DNA of 64,000 nucleotides from Patiria pectinifera. Taxonomy: Eukaryota; Echinodermata; Asteroidea; Valvatida; Asterinidae. The translations under genes and the position numbers were made by a program. The DNA lies in assembly GCA_029964075.1 (NCBI GenBank), contig CM057129.1, positions 21,753,430 through 21,817,429 of the forward strand, written 5' to 3'. Below are positions 1 to 12,787 of the stretch, one piece after another (positions within the stretch are counted from its first letter, which is position 1; the number at the start of each line of letters is the position of its first letter). The notes beneath the pieces were generated by a model that saw only the letters and a list, made by a program, of their open reading frames with translations, was not told where the DNA came from and did not search any database.

Positions 1-602
1 CAGAAAAAGTCTCCTGTTTCTGGTATGCGCGCGTCGCCGTAGCCGTGCGCGACGGCAAATTAAAAAGTTTTTTTCAATGTTAGATGATGTCTTAAACCGC
101 CAAACTCACTGGTTTGACTGGAATCCTGCTGCTGCACAATTTTAACGTGTTTTTAGATGGGGTTACGATCGAGTATAAGCTTTATGTGGCATCTCTGAGC
201 TCCCATACATTTGCAATAAATTTAGTCGGGCCCCATTTGCAGTCATCAGCCGACATTTGACGGAAAAAAGTAAAAAACAATTTAAAAAAAAAACCGCATC
301 GCCGCACCACTTTTGGTCTCCAGAAACCGGAGACTTTTTGTTTTGGTCTTAGCGTCCTGCCTTTTTGAAAAAAAAGGAAGGCCCTTTTCTTTTCTTTTTT
401 TCCCTCCAAAATCGCCGCCCGGCCGGGATATTTTTCAAGATGGCTGACAGCTTTTTTTATTTAAATGGCCGCCATTTGGACTCAAGAAATGACATACCAG
501 CTTTATATGGGCTAGATGCAACAGACAAATAGGCCAAAATTATGTCACTGTTTAAAATTTATCATTTTCTCGGGTTTTTTTTTAGGGGGGGTGGCCCTAT
601 TT
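1..602. other. No gene or repeat recognised
   Basis: AT-rich sequence with A/T runs and a short G run at 585-591. Open frames here are short and look random. Confidence 0.5.
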
Positions 603-1240
603 TGCAAAAAGGCTGGAACCTATCGTGACAAGGGGTGGATCAATTGACACCATTGTAACTTATCGTTCTTAGCAATTAATCAACTATTGGGTTGCGTTTA
701 GAACTAATAATAAAAATAATAATATGATAATGATAAAGAACATTTGTTAAGCGCCGGTATCCGCCTAAAAAGGCGCTTATGGCGCTTGAGGAGAAAGTCA
801 AGTTAGGATTGTGTGTTGTGAGAGTAAGCTTGTTTGTACAGGTGAGATTTTATGTTTGTCTTAAATGTTGTGATGGATGGAGATGATTTGATTGCCAGAG
901 GGAGTTGGTTCCGCACTCGGGCTGACGCTGCAGTAAAGGATCTGTCACCCCAAAGAGTGGAGGTCCTGGGCTCATGAAGCATCATAGCTCAGTCCGGTAT
1001 GTGCTGTTGAGTACGGGTGGAGGAGGTCGATGAGAAACTCCAGGGCATTGTTGTTGAGGATTTTGTAAACGAACAGGCCCAGTTTGTATTTGATTCTGTA
1101 AGACTCTGGAGGCCAGTGGAGATCTGCTAATACAGGGCTGATGTGAGAATGTTTACTAGTGAGAGAGATTATTCTGTAACTGATGTTTTGTAGTAGCTGC
1201 ACACTAACTTCTTAATGCACATAAAATGCAAAATACATGT
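603..1240. repeat. Old interspersed repeat, copy 1, split by a LINE insertion
   Basis: Bases 603-703 together with 1204-about 1240 match 1494-1620 (AGGCTG-AACC, a G-rich AAGGGG segment, ACCATTG-AACTTATC, ATTGGGTTGC, then TTCTT-ATGCACAT). When the inserted block is removed the two halves abut at the same spacing as in the intact copy. Identity is roughly 80% by eye. The family is unknown to me. Confidence 0.6.
704..1203 (-). mobile_element. 5'-truncated non-LTR retrotransposon 3' end (L2/CR1-like), decayed
   Basis: On the minus strand two open segments together give the C-terminal end of a LINE reverse-transcriptase protein. Bases 1202-972 read LLQNISYRIISL...ISPVLADLHWPP, the familiar 'HI.PVL.ELHWLP' block, followed by YKLGLFVYKILN. 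Bases 985-803 read a shifted frame, STLWGDRSFTAASARVRNQLPLAIKSSPSITTFKTNIKSHLY, corresponding to 'GDRAFS.AAP.LWN.LPL.IR...S...FK..LK.HL'. The junction is a frameshift, so the copy is dead. Beyond the protein lie GCGC stems and a microsatellite-like (ATT/ATC) tail at about 708-742. ACTAA occurs at both borders (703-707 and 1203-1207), which fits a short target duplication. There is no upstream RT core, as is usual for a truncated insertion. Confidence 0.75.
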
Positions 1241-1493
1241 ATTGAATTTGAGCAGAAATTTGTCAAACTTGCATTAAACGCCCTCTGTTGGTACATGCGG
1301 GTATAAACAAATCGTGAAGAAAGTTTTCCAAAAACGAACACAGCGACCTCTAGTGGCAGAAGGTGTAAAAATATATATATATAAGAGAAAAAATATTGTA
1401 TTTCCTCCTGTTCACTTTGTAAACATCTCCCGTGCTATTTTTTGGTCATTTAAGCTCTAAAAACGATGTGGTATCCACGTTTTACTGTATTAT

Positions 1494-1620
1494 GTTGCAA
1501 AGGCTGAACCTTATCATGGCAAAGGGGCGGGCCAGTTGATACCATTGCAACTTATCACACACCCATTGGGTTGCTTTGAGAAATACCTTCTTTATGCACA
1601 TATAATGTAAATAAAAAATA
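1494..1620. repeat. Old interspersed repeat, copy 2, uninterrupted
   Basis: Direct-orientation relative of 603-703 plus 1204-1240, without the LINE insertion. It serves as the empty site that dates the LINE as younger than the repeat. Confidence 0.55.
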
Positions 1621-3780
1621 TCGACAAACATTTTAAAATTGTGGGTTGAATTTTATCAAATTTGATGACAACGGCTATCGTCAACTGGATGTTAGACTTC
1701 TCGTCGTTTTTCTCAGTGACTGTTTTGAGATTCGAACATTTTATGACCATTGTTTTTAAGGGTGATTCTGAAAATCAACATTTTTCAAATGCTACTATCA
1801 CGGTTATTATTGGAAGCTTACTCCTTCACCTGATCGCCCCACCCGATTTCACCATTTAAAGCACGCCATTAAGAAAAAGGTGCAATGATTACTTGTATGG
1901 ATAATAAGGCTGGAAAAAAAATTATATATAAATAAATAACTTTACAAACAAATTATGAAAAAAGAGCGGGGATTCCACTGCTCCATATAGATTAAGACAC
2001 TTGTTTCATTTTATATTTGTCAAGTCCACGTGTTTCAAGATTCAAGAGTCAAGAATCAATTCCTCTCTCCACATACCACTTTGGTTTTCTGATGACAAAT
2101 TTCTTATTCTACCAGTGTTTTTCTATTTTCTAGACAGTAACTGTTCTGACTGATATCTTTTTGGTAAGTTGTTTAACGTTAATAATTACGAAACAAAATG
2201 GTACAAAAAGGAAATTATACTGTGGAGCGTACATTGTTTTTTAATGAGTTTGTCCTTGCTGTTATTTACCCAGCCATAATGCTAAGTCAACTATGGCAAG
2301 CAATGCTAACGGAAGCACTTTAGTAATTAGCATTGAAGAATAGTTATTTATTCATGGAAATTTGTCATGGCCATTATTCCTAATAGCTGAGCACGCGTAA
2401 TTATGAACTTGTTCAGCTATAGCGTATTTTTTTCGTTTTCAAGGATGGCGTTTCATCATGGTAAGAAATCATCCTGTTAATACCCTGCGAGCGAGTGATT
2501 GGTACATTTTTTATAAGTTATTGAGGAGGCAAGGGAAAAGCCGGTGCGTGACATTACGTGACTTAGCATGAGTTGACGAGCTGAAGATGCCCTTTTGCTT
2601 ATCCTTAGTCTTTTTTTTTATAATCAGATGACAATAAAGTGTAATGATGAGATATCAAAGAAGGTCCAAAAATAGAACTCCGTCGTTATCGGCGGAATAG
2701 TTAGTGTACCTGATGACCACATGTTCTAATTTTGAAGCCATTTCACCCAAGCGTCTTTCTTCTATACCGTTTTTCATTAACGCTGCTCCGGCGATATCAA
2801 CTTTCCCTTTGGCGTTGATATACCAATGATGTGTAATAACGTGCTCTTTTGAAACGGGCTTCCACAGTGACAAAGGGGACACAAATTGACCTGCAGCTCG
2901 CCGGTTCGTGCGTTAAAGGCAACTGCATGAATAGATGCCCACCATGATGTATTAGGCTCCAGACAGCTGACATATTCTCACCTGCAATTAAAATTTGATG
3001 CCATTTTCCCTGCTCATGCCACACGCAAAGCCCATTCACTAATTGTGTGGATGCCTCGGGGAATTAGTCTCGCCGAAGAAGCGAAATAATTACTGTTGCT
3101 TTCCAGGATATGCGAAGTCTGCATTTCTGGAAATACGCCTCGGTAATAAAAAAAAAATTCCAAGCGATTCTGCTCAGCCACTATCAGCGGACAACAGTGA
3201 CTAGCGGCCCAAGGCGATCCCTTTGGCATGTAATTAGCCGCAGCAAATTTTCCAATTATACCTGCATTACCCGCAGAACAAAACACTGCCTCTATTTCTC
3301 AACTTAATGGTACAGAAGCTTATAACAATGTAGATGTAAGCCGGATCAGATATCTTCATGAGAAAGTCTTGGCCACACTTGCTTAGTATCAAACTTGATA
3401 TCTTCTGTATAATATATAGAGGTTACTACAAACAATCAGCTGTAACAATCTTCGCTAACTGCGCTTTTACATACGAGCGCCAGTTGGAGCCGATATTTGT
3501 TGCTTTGTCTTGACATTATCCGAGATGTTTTGCTCTTCAGTAATTTATGAGTCGCCTTGTTTGACATATTGTACAACCAACCCTTTTTCGTGAAAGGTAA
3601 CATCTTAGCAGCCATTTACTTGTTTGATCTGATACCATGCTCCATATCCAACTCTTGCAGAAATAAGAAGCATAAGTGTTGGCACCCATCATTTCATTTT
3701 AGCCTCGATCATGAAACATGAGCATTATTCTTAAAAGGGTCACGAATTTACGGAAATGTCAAAGCTACACAAAGCTCAAA
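1621..3780. other. No gene recognised
   Basis: No homology or repeat structure recognised. Several overlapping open frames of 65-90 codons on the minus strand between 2655 and 3286 show no motif. Confidence 0.5.
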
Positions 3781-4109
3781 GGTAATGGACACCATTTGCA
3801 AAAAAAGGGTCCTTTTGCCGATTAAAGGAACAACATAACAATAAATTTGAAGTATGGGTAACTAGAAAAAGGTAACCTGACGAAATGTTAGCTCAGTAGA
3901 TATACTTTTTGAGAAAACTGTGAAAATGAATCTTCATTTTTCTCTATGCAAAGCATAGGTTTTTGTTGAAAGTGCGATGGTTTGGTCCGAACCATCGCGA
4001 GGAAATGATGGTAATTCCTCTTTACTCGAAAATGACATATATACTAGGCGTCATGATTTCACATGATATATAATCCTATTACCAGCTTTTGCAAAAGGTG
4101 TCCATTACC
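3781..4109. mobile_element. MITE with 23-bp terminal inverted repeats
   Basis: Starts GGTAATGGACACCATTTGCA and ends with its reverse complement with one mismatch (GGTAATGGACACCTTTTGCA read from the right). Total 329 bp with no coding capacity, so a non-autonomous DNA transposon. A small internal hairpin (GATGGTT...AACCATC) lies near 3975-3997. No clear target duplication was seen. Confidence 0.75.
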
Positions 4110-6586
4110 CGTTATGCACGGCCAAAGATTTTATAATGTACAACTGGTCCCTCGTATACTGTTTTAAATTAGTGCTGAGAGCTTCAGAAAAAAAAGGTTC
4201 ATCGCCTTGTCTTTAATACAAAAGCAGTCTCTATATTAAGGTGAAAAAAGCGAAGGCGCGAAAAGCTATAGAAATGCATCTAGGGAGCAATTTATCACCA
4301 CCAAGCAGATGGGCACAACAAGTCGACGATAAACAAGCTAATGCTAAAGTAGAATCCTGAAGACAACTATAGCTGGAATGCCCTCAGCTCGTCAGCCAAT
4401 CTGTTTAATACCGCTGCGCTGGTGTTGTCTCATGAGCCAACAGTTAGCCTATTTCCACAGGGGAAAAAGAGGATGGAAGAAAAGCTACCATCAAAACCTG
4501 GAAACATCCTATTTGTCGTTCTCGTCTCCTAGATTCGTAAAGTGGGCTGGGGAAAAATGTTCCCCAAATCAATACTTGCCATCGATTGGGCTCAATCCCA
4601 ACGGCGGCAGCAGAAATGGGTAGTTTAATCGGGTCACCATACTTCTAAAACAGACAGAATGATGTCAATCGTCTCAAGACATCGTGCCTGCAAGATGTTC
4701 AAGTTATCAAAGTTGTACCTGTGCAAGCTGTCGTCTCTGTGGATCTCTCTCTGAGTGAGCATTACTCCAATTTTGTTTCATCCGAGTTTCTTTAGACCTT
4801 TCTCTATCATAATTTCACTTAATCAGATTTTTCCTCCTTACATCAAGCTCTAGATTTTAGTCGTTATGGCTTTTCCATGTTATTTACCTCCCGAAATTAC
4901 ATGGTTGTTTAAATTTCGTGGAATCAGGGAGGGTTTATTTATTCCTTTTTTTCTCAAGTTTTTTACGCCTATTAACGATATCTCTAGCCCTCGCCAGTAG
5001 ACAGTTAACAAAAGCGTGAATTACGTCGTCCCGGTTCCTTTTCAGTAGATAATTTTACGTCTCGCCTTTACTGTCATAGTTCACCATTAAAATTTCGCAC
5101 TTAGATCTTGAACGCTTTCCAAAAATTCTTGGGGCTAATGGTTTAATGGCTTTATGTTTTGAACAGTGGTGTAGCGTGACGGCGGAAGTCTCAACAACAC
5201 GCGAACGTGAAACGAGACAACCCTTTCTGTGGAAGGAGGTATTAAATATCACTCCCTACGTCAGGGGAAGCTCTGTGTGGAGATAATGGAGACATTTTCA
5301 GTTAGATCGGTAGGAAATGATCTACCGAATTGGTCAGAACAGTGTTTACTCGTGAAAAAAATGTTTCAGGTATATCAAGTATATATATAAATAAGTAAAC
5401 CAATTTCCCTATAATCTTCAATAAAGTGAATTACCACTGTTTGCCTGCCGTGTACAGTCCAAACACTTTTCCTCTTTGGGCCTTATAATGGTTTTTCTTT
5501 ACGTCAACATAGAATCTTTTAGCGAAAGAAAATACGATGAGTAAAACAAAAAGCGGGAATACAAGATCCGTACGGGAGAAAGGTAATGCAAAACGAGAAT
5601 GAAATGAACATTTAGATAACAAAATACAGTGGGGCCTGCATCGTGTACAATTACGCTTCGGATGATGAATTGTTTAGTAGTGCATTAATATATCGGAATG
5701 CTCACTGGGAAAACTGCGTTTATTAAAATGAGTTTGGTATGAACCATTATTCAAAATCGCCTATCCAATTGACATGGAAAATGAGCTTAGGTTGTTTCAC
5801 AATTGCATGGCATTTTAGCGATAGTTTAAATATTATACTTATAAAAGCCTACATCAATGACTTTAATGAATTTTACTTATTCATTGGATTGATTGAAATG
5901 ATTCGAACTCGAAGAATGCTCTTATCTCAAAATAGAAAGTTGTACGTTATGCCGATTCTCTGCCGCCGAGAATTACGTTGCACTTTTTTTTTCTCTTTTT
6001 TTTTCTGATGAGCGTTTTCTTTGGACCAAGATGTGTCGAATTCCTGAGACAGATAAGTGCCCAAAGTGTTTTGATATGAAAAACGGGAGGAGCTATGAAA
6101 AATTCATAGGCGCAAATCACAGCCCTAAGAAATGTGTGAATTATTCAGAGCTATTTCATCTTGGCAAACATAATAAAACTGGATACAGAAGCGAGAGTCA
6201 GGCTATATGGAACGCGACGACAGGTTTCACACGAGGCTTTGCCAAACAATGTCAACATTGCTTTTGGTTTTGTTTTGAGAGGAAACTGTCGCTTATCCAG
6301 GAACGCTGTTAAAAAAATCCCTCTTACAAGGAAAATGAGAGTGTATATCTACATCTCTACTTGAATTTTTCTGATTTTTGTTTATTTTGTGATGAAAATA
6401 TCAGGATTTCAGGTTTTGAAGATTGAAATGATTTTTGAACAACACAACTGTCGTCGAGTTTTTTTTGTTTTTTTTATTCGTGTTTATTTGGTAATGAAAA
6501 GATCCGGTGTCGTATCACACTGGAGGCGGCGAAGAATTTTGAAAGATTTAAGTGATACTTGAATAACAAGAATCAGCTTCAGTCAA
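4110..6586. other. No gene recognised
   Basis: AT-rich unique-looking sequence. A 7-bp-stem hairpin (TCGGTAG...CTACCGA) lies near 5306-5327. Open frames are short and not recognised. Confidence 0.5.
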
Positions 6587-6840
6587 TTTTTGGCAAGGTA
6601 TGCACATCTAGAGTTGGAAAATGTGTGATAGCTTTGCAGTGTAATTTTTTTGGTATTATCACTTTAAATTTTTATTTTTCTGAATGGCTGCCAATATGCT
6701 TGTTACCGGTTTCATTATATGTGGTAACAAGCTTGTTTTGGCTGCCATTTTTTTTTGAAAGTGATATCACCCAAAAAGCTGCCACCGCTGCAATGCTATC
6801 ACACATTTTCCAACTACAGGGGTGCATACCTTGCCAAAAA
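6587..6840. mobile_element. Foldback element, near-complete 254-bp palindrome
   Basis: The left arm (TTTTTGGCAAGGTATGCAC...GTTGGAAAATGTGTGATAGC...) recurs as its reverse complement on the right. The arms meet around GGTAACAAGC / GCTTGTTACC near 6698-6733. Almost the whole element folds into one stem with a short loop and a few bulges. It has no coding capacity. A non-autonomous foldback transposon is the simplest reading. Confidence 0.75.
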
Positions 6841-7093
6841 TCACAATGAGCATTATTCCCCTCATTTGATACCGCCCAAACCCCCAGGCTGATGGCCTAA
6901 TGTAAGATTATTCAGTTTGAGCTCATGTTTCTCAAAACAAAACCTTACACACGCCATTAACGTTGAAATAAGTGCGAGTGCATGCACAATAAGCTCTGGC
7001 CGTCTTGCATGAAAATCTTGCAGGTTTGATTGTGCGTACAAGCCCGGGCCGCCGTCCCACACGAAAATCACGCTGCGCTATCGCGCTAGTCTT
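6841..7093. other. No feature recognised
   Basis: Short spacer between two inverted-repeat structures; nothing recognised. Confidence 0.45.
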
Positions 7094-7372
7094 TCCCCGA
7101 AAATTGACCAAAATATCCCTCTAAGTTTCCCAAAAAATATAGCGTGCGATACATGTATAGCGTATATAGCGCGCTACACACCACGTGACTATAGCCTCAC
7201 TGCACATATTTTGCCTCCATTTACACAATTTTCCTAAACAACTTTACGCATTGATACAAACAATTTGTGTTAAGTATTTAATTAATTTTGTTCGCCTTTT
7301 TTATATTAAAATTTGGTAGTTATATTTTATGGGAAACTTAGGGGGCTCGTTTTTTGGTAAATTTTCTGGGGA
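7094..7372. repeat. Inverted-repeat element, about 280 bp
   Basis: Left end CCCCGAAAATTGACCAAAA...CTAAGTTTCCCA is repeated inverted at the right end (read as CCCCAGAAAATTTACC...CCTAAGTTTCCCA), about 40 bases per arm with several mismatches. The spacer carries repeated GTATAGCG and GCGC motifs. Probably an old MITE. Confidence 0.55.
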
Positions 7373-7490
7373 CAGACGTATGCAAAATAGACGCGCATGT
7401 TCATCGATCTGAACAAAGCCCGTCTTCCCGAAAACTTTCGGCAAAAGTGCATTTATATGACCATGGCGTGGCATTTGGTCAATTTTGTGT

Positions 7491-7520
7491 CAGACAGACA
7501 GACAGACAGACAGACAGACC
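7491..7520. repeat. (CAGA)n microsatellite
   Basis: Seven uninterrupted CAGA units followed by GACC-type variants. Confidence 0.9.
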
Positions 7521-10500
7521 GACCACCAAGTGACATGTAGAAGCTCCTGCCAGAACTTAAAAACGTAATGTAGGCCTATGTAATAAGAAACCAGCACACA
7601 ACACTTGAGCAGGAGATGCTGAAGGAGCCTATTCTTCAGTGTTCGGGCGACATTTGTAATATTTGTAAGAGAAAATTATGTTGGAATGCCGTGCGCGGAA
7701 ACATAAGGCTGCATGCAGTCGACTGCAAATAACCGTGCCTTGCTTTTCTCAAAGGACATTTTGTCCCTAAATAAATACCCTGAGTGAATTTTCTGTTTCT
7801 TTGTCCTTCTGTAATGTTTTGCAAAGCATCCATGTAAGGGTGTAGACTAATCGATGAATGACGGTGGCTGGGGAGTCAAAAGCTGTAGAACGCAAGGGGG
7901 AAATTCAGGCACATAAAATGAACCAAGTTCTACTAGCATCACAGCTCTGACGACATGGCATTGATTTTATACACACTTATTTTCGGAACGTTACAGAAGA
8001 AGCATTAAAACATTTCAAAATGAACCCAGACATCGGGTGCTTAATTCAAAATATCAGATGGTCTTCTCTTTTTTTCTCTCATAAGTTGCAGTATCATCTA
8101 AAATTAAAGCAAAACTTGATTTTCATGTCGTCAGACTCTAACAGTTGTGGCATACCACCGCCTAACTTCTTAGTTCGTGAGCTATATACTCAGGTGATGC
8201 AAGATGAGCAGTCAATGACTGCCTACAAAATAAGATCAGGAAACTCGCTCACCCTTCAACCATCAATAGCTCTTGAATAATTGACATTCCAACTAACCAT
8301 ACAATGCCGATGACACCAAACATATCATGTCGATAATTAACTTGTAGCACCTGTACAGGATACATTACTTTGTTTTATGATATAAATATTGTTAATGAAG
8401 CATCTAAACAGTAAAAGTCTTTGCAAAACAAACCATTTTTCCGCCGTTTGAAGAGGAACTAGAGTTTAAATATTGCACTGCAAAACTAAGTTACTCTCTG
8501 GAAAATGTATTTAGAAATTATCGTCATGTTCCTTTTGTTTTATTTCATTTGAGTTTAATTTGTGGACGCATTTTTACCATGACCCGTCGCTACGCTGCAG
8601 TCTTAGTAGAGCTCCGCGCGTGGATTGATAATTAATATTGTTCCATGAAGGAACCTCTCACTCATTTTCAACTTGCAAGGAGAATATCAGTACGAAAAAA
8701 GTAGGCATCTACTCTCTTCTTTTTCCCCGAGCGGCAAATTCATCAGTCTTTAATCTGGCGTATTAGACCATGACTGATATGGTGAAAGACAGACTACAGG
8801 TGATTACCGTCAGGACCTCAGCAATGCACTTGAATTTAGATAGTAAGGTTGAGCATGTCATATTCAAGTTCTCGTCTACTTGTCGTTCCATGGTGTTTTA
8901 GAACCGGTTGGGACTTGGGAGAACAACCTCGCTAGGGTCATACCCTGTCAAACATCCAATTTATACGCAGTCCAATTTATATCACAGGGAATGATGCCGC
9001 ATGGGTTAGATATAGTCTGGATATTAGCTAGTTTGACTGATCACTCGTTTTTATACCATCATATTAGCCACGTGGGTTAATTGCACGTTCACTACTGGCC
9101 AACCCTACGAGGGAAATCATAAGCGTACCATTGCCGACTCAAGTAGGACTATCAGTTATTCGTGATCATAAACGCCTTACAGGAAGAGCGCACGCATGCA
9201 TCTTGTTGGACACTCCCCCGGATTTATACCTTTTGACGCATTCTGCGAATACTTCCCTTCAGTAAGGAATTCTCAGTTGAAAATCCCGTCTTCAAATTGT
9301 TGACGGCAACCAGATTAAACATCCCCAGACGAACAGTTGGATGTATGAGCAGCAAACCAAATTACTTTTCTCTCGGCAAACTACTGGGTCGGCTCCCCTA
9401 AATCCTTTTAATACCGGGATCATTGGTATTGTCATCGGTTGTCTCCCGGCAAGATATCAGGAGGGCACGTAGCGCTGGGATTAACGAGTCCCGTCGACAG
9501 ACATTGAAAGGTTCTCCTACACACATTATTTACATTCTTTAGAGAATATCTAGAAAGAAGCCGCAGCCCAGCCGTACATTATCTGCGTGAAATGGAATAT
9601 CTAGACGAACGGAGGACATGGACAAGATCTTTGCACGTGTCACGTGACAATCTATATCCACTCTTGGTTCGCTGTTGATGGAATCAAGGGCAGAGAGCAC
9701 TTTTGGCAAAAGGTTTTCCTCAAAGATGTACGCGTATTTGTCAATTTTAAACAGAATTTCACTTGCATTCAGTTCAGTTTTTATATGATGTAGGTTCTTT
9801 CAAGAAAGAGTGCGAGTTAATGAAGCCACAGGTTTTGATGGCTATGACTAAGGTTGTTATCCTTGTCAGATAGTTGTTTTTATTATTCTTGCATTTGCAG
9901 AGTATTTTTGGGGGGCGGGAGGGGAGGGCTTGCTTTAAAGTGGCTTTATTGTTAATTACCATTACTTGTTTCATCTATATTTTGTCACTTCTCTTAATAG
10001 AAAATTATAAACAAATATTCAAACAAGTTCAACTCACAAATAATTGGCTGAGACAATAAAGCATTTTACAAAAACTCTGAACATTTATTTTAAATCTGTT
10101 TTTACACGCCATACATTTTTATACATCGACATGCTATTTATTGTAATGATTATATATATATAATTTGTTTATTTTGCAGGAGAAAAACCAAAGACATTTT
10201 AATAATAATTCACGTCTTTCCTAGTACTCGTTTGTCAAAAGTCGGTTTTCATCAGTTCTCTCAGTATGAGTGAGATGACAGCTTCCAACCTAGATACAAA
10301 TATACTTTTTCAACATTAAGATACGACATTAACAGCACTATATACACGGATGTCATAAACATCAGTCAGTCTATGCGTTTATTCAAACTGTTCTTAGTTG
10401 TCTACATGTATTCTGTGTCCTGTTGTACTTTTGCGTGTCTTTTATTCCATACCCATACCGACAGGGAAACCGATGGGGAGTTTCGTTTCCACCCTCCACA

Positions 10501-12643
10501 ATCATGCGCTGATGTCTTCCGGGCACACAGGTGCGCTAATTATTCTAGTCTATTTCTATTATCAAAACCGCGGCGGATCGATTCTCATCAGGGATTGTTA
10601 GTATATTCGTGTTCATCAGTATGCATATGAACAAGGAAATGACGCTCAAATGGATTGGACAGGATTTGGACAGTGGCGCCAGAGATACATCCAAGAGCAT
10701 AATTAGGTACTCAGATTCCTCATAATGCGAATGACTTTGCATGCATAGTATACATTGTTATCAAACAGCACGATTAAAAGTTTTATATTTCACTGAATAA
10801 CGCATTCTTAAATGTTGTGAGCATGCACCAACATCACCCAAAGTAGTAGTAAATGTTTACCTGCACTCTTGTAAAAAAAAAATGATCAACCACCTAAGTA
10901 AAAGGAATGAAATTATAATTCATATGATATTCGAGTGAGAAATACATTTTACCGCAGTTGATTCGACTATGCAACGCCAATACACCCTATCAAATGAGCT
11001 TCTCAGGTAGCTCATGATGTGACTATATCTGAGAGTTGTTAATAATTTTGAGCGGTTTAAGTTGATTAAACTACTCGCTTGGGACTATACTTATCAGGAC
11101 CGCTTAACAATGTGCCTTCGTAAATACACACGCCCGTCTGAGGGATCCTTACAACTAATCCTGTCATGCTGACATCGCTTTTGTGAGTGCAAACAACGAC
11201 AAAGAAAAGAAAGAAATATATTCAGGAGCACCAAACAAAGTTTTGAAATGCAAAAGTTACAAATGTAGCCCCATTGCACATATTCCTCTACAGAGCCTTT
11301 ACATACAAACAATTAAAAGTTCTTAATTAATCAGAAGTCCTTTTTTGAAAGTTATTAAACAAAATGCCCATTATAATGTGCGAATTTTGATTTTTTTTTC
11401 GGGTGGCATGACATTAGGAAAAAACAAAGAAGAAAACATAAGCCCAACTGGGACTTCTGCACAAACCATAGCATTTAATAGTCATTCGCATAGCTTCAGC
11501 AACTTCCGTATGGAACATTCGTATAGTAATTAATAGGGACCATTAGACATGGAGCGGGTACGGGATGCGTAACAGGCTCGCAAAAAAACAAACAGCTGGA
11601 TATATCACCCGTTTGTAGGGTTACTTCACTAAACCCAAATAAATACACCCTAAAATGTTGATGTGAAACGCTCATGCCCACGAGGTGCCAGATGAAACAG
11701 CTATATGCAAATAAGAGATCTAACAAGCAACTTTGTCCCAGCCGCATACGTGTATCCAGTACGTGTACCATCTCTAATGGGCGCTATAACTTCGTCCTTC
11801 GTAGGTAACGAACCCGTCCCAAAATATGCGAGGTATTGTTTCGTAAACCGGCTGAGTCAATATAAAAGGACATCTGGATGAAGAAAATACCCCTTTTAAA
11901 CTGTTGAATGGAGAATCATAACACTGTATCGGGTCCAAATTCCAATAGCTGTTGACAACGAAGGTGCATTTGCCAAGAGTGGTATTTCACCTTCTACATG
12001 TCCAGCAACATGTATCACTTTAGAACGCTGTAATTAATACCAGTACAGATTTCGACATGATACGATATGTACGTAAATAATTAGCAACGAGTATTATAAA
12101 CAGCGAGTTCCTCATAACAAATCTGATACTTTGATATAATAATAATATTTTATCATTTACACTCTGTACAGAAATAAAACTTCATTGCGGATATTATCTG
12201 AATTGTTACTTATCATGGACAACATCATATAGTTTCTTTTTCCCATTCACAATCTGAGACAAAGCACACAATTATGACCACTTTCCAACTGGTTAGCAAA
12301 AAAGGAAGGTAAATACATTGTAAACCATAAATCATTAACTAAGAATGATTTAAGAAAATTAAACAATGATAGCGTTAAAGACAGTCTCGAGATCACTGAT
12401 ATTATAAATATCCTCCGGTGCTTTTGGTTTTGAGATTTCAAATTAAAAATGGTAGGCCTCCTGTCAAACACGTCTTCAACGCGAGTATGAATATCTAGAC
12501 TCGTAAATGAATGCTGCTAACATCGCATCGATACTTGCCGGAACCGATTTTTTTAAGCACAATATCACTATTATAAGAAAAGAGGAAAATTAATAATCAC
12601 ATTACCCGGGATAATAAAAATTCGAGTGACCTTTCCAAACTGG
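7521..12643. other. No gene recognised
   Basis: Five kilobases without a recognisable gene, RNA or repeat apart from short A/T runs and a TA tract near 10152-10162. All open frames are under 92 codons and lack motifs. Confidence 0.5.
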
Positions 12644-12787
12644 ATTGCTAAAATAATGCTATACATTTTTCATGACAGAGATCTTGAGAAGAAGTTACTT
12701 GGTATTACCAAGAAGTTGCTCGATATTACCAATCAAGTTATTATCGAGACCTCAGTCATGAAAAATGTATCGCATTATTGTAGCGAT
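12644..12787. mobile_element. Small foldback MITE, 144 bp
   Basis: ATTGCTAAAATAATGC...ATACATTTTTCATGAC on the left is matched inverted on the right (ATCGCTACAATAATGCGATACATTTTTCATGAC). The inner part is also partly symmetric (TTGGTATTACC ... GGTAATAT). The element therefore folds into one long imperfect hairpin. Non-coding. Confidence 0.7.

Noticed and set aside
2655..3286. Chain of three overlapping minus-strand frames
   Set aside because: No shared motif or splice logic and no family likeness; best explained as chance.
5901..5920. tRNA B box on the minus strand (GAGTTCGAATC)
   Set aside because: No A box at a sensible distance and no cloverleaf.
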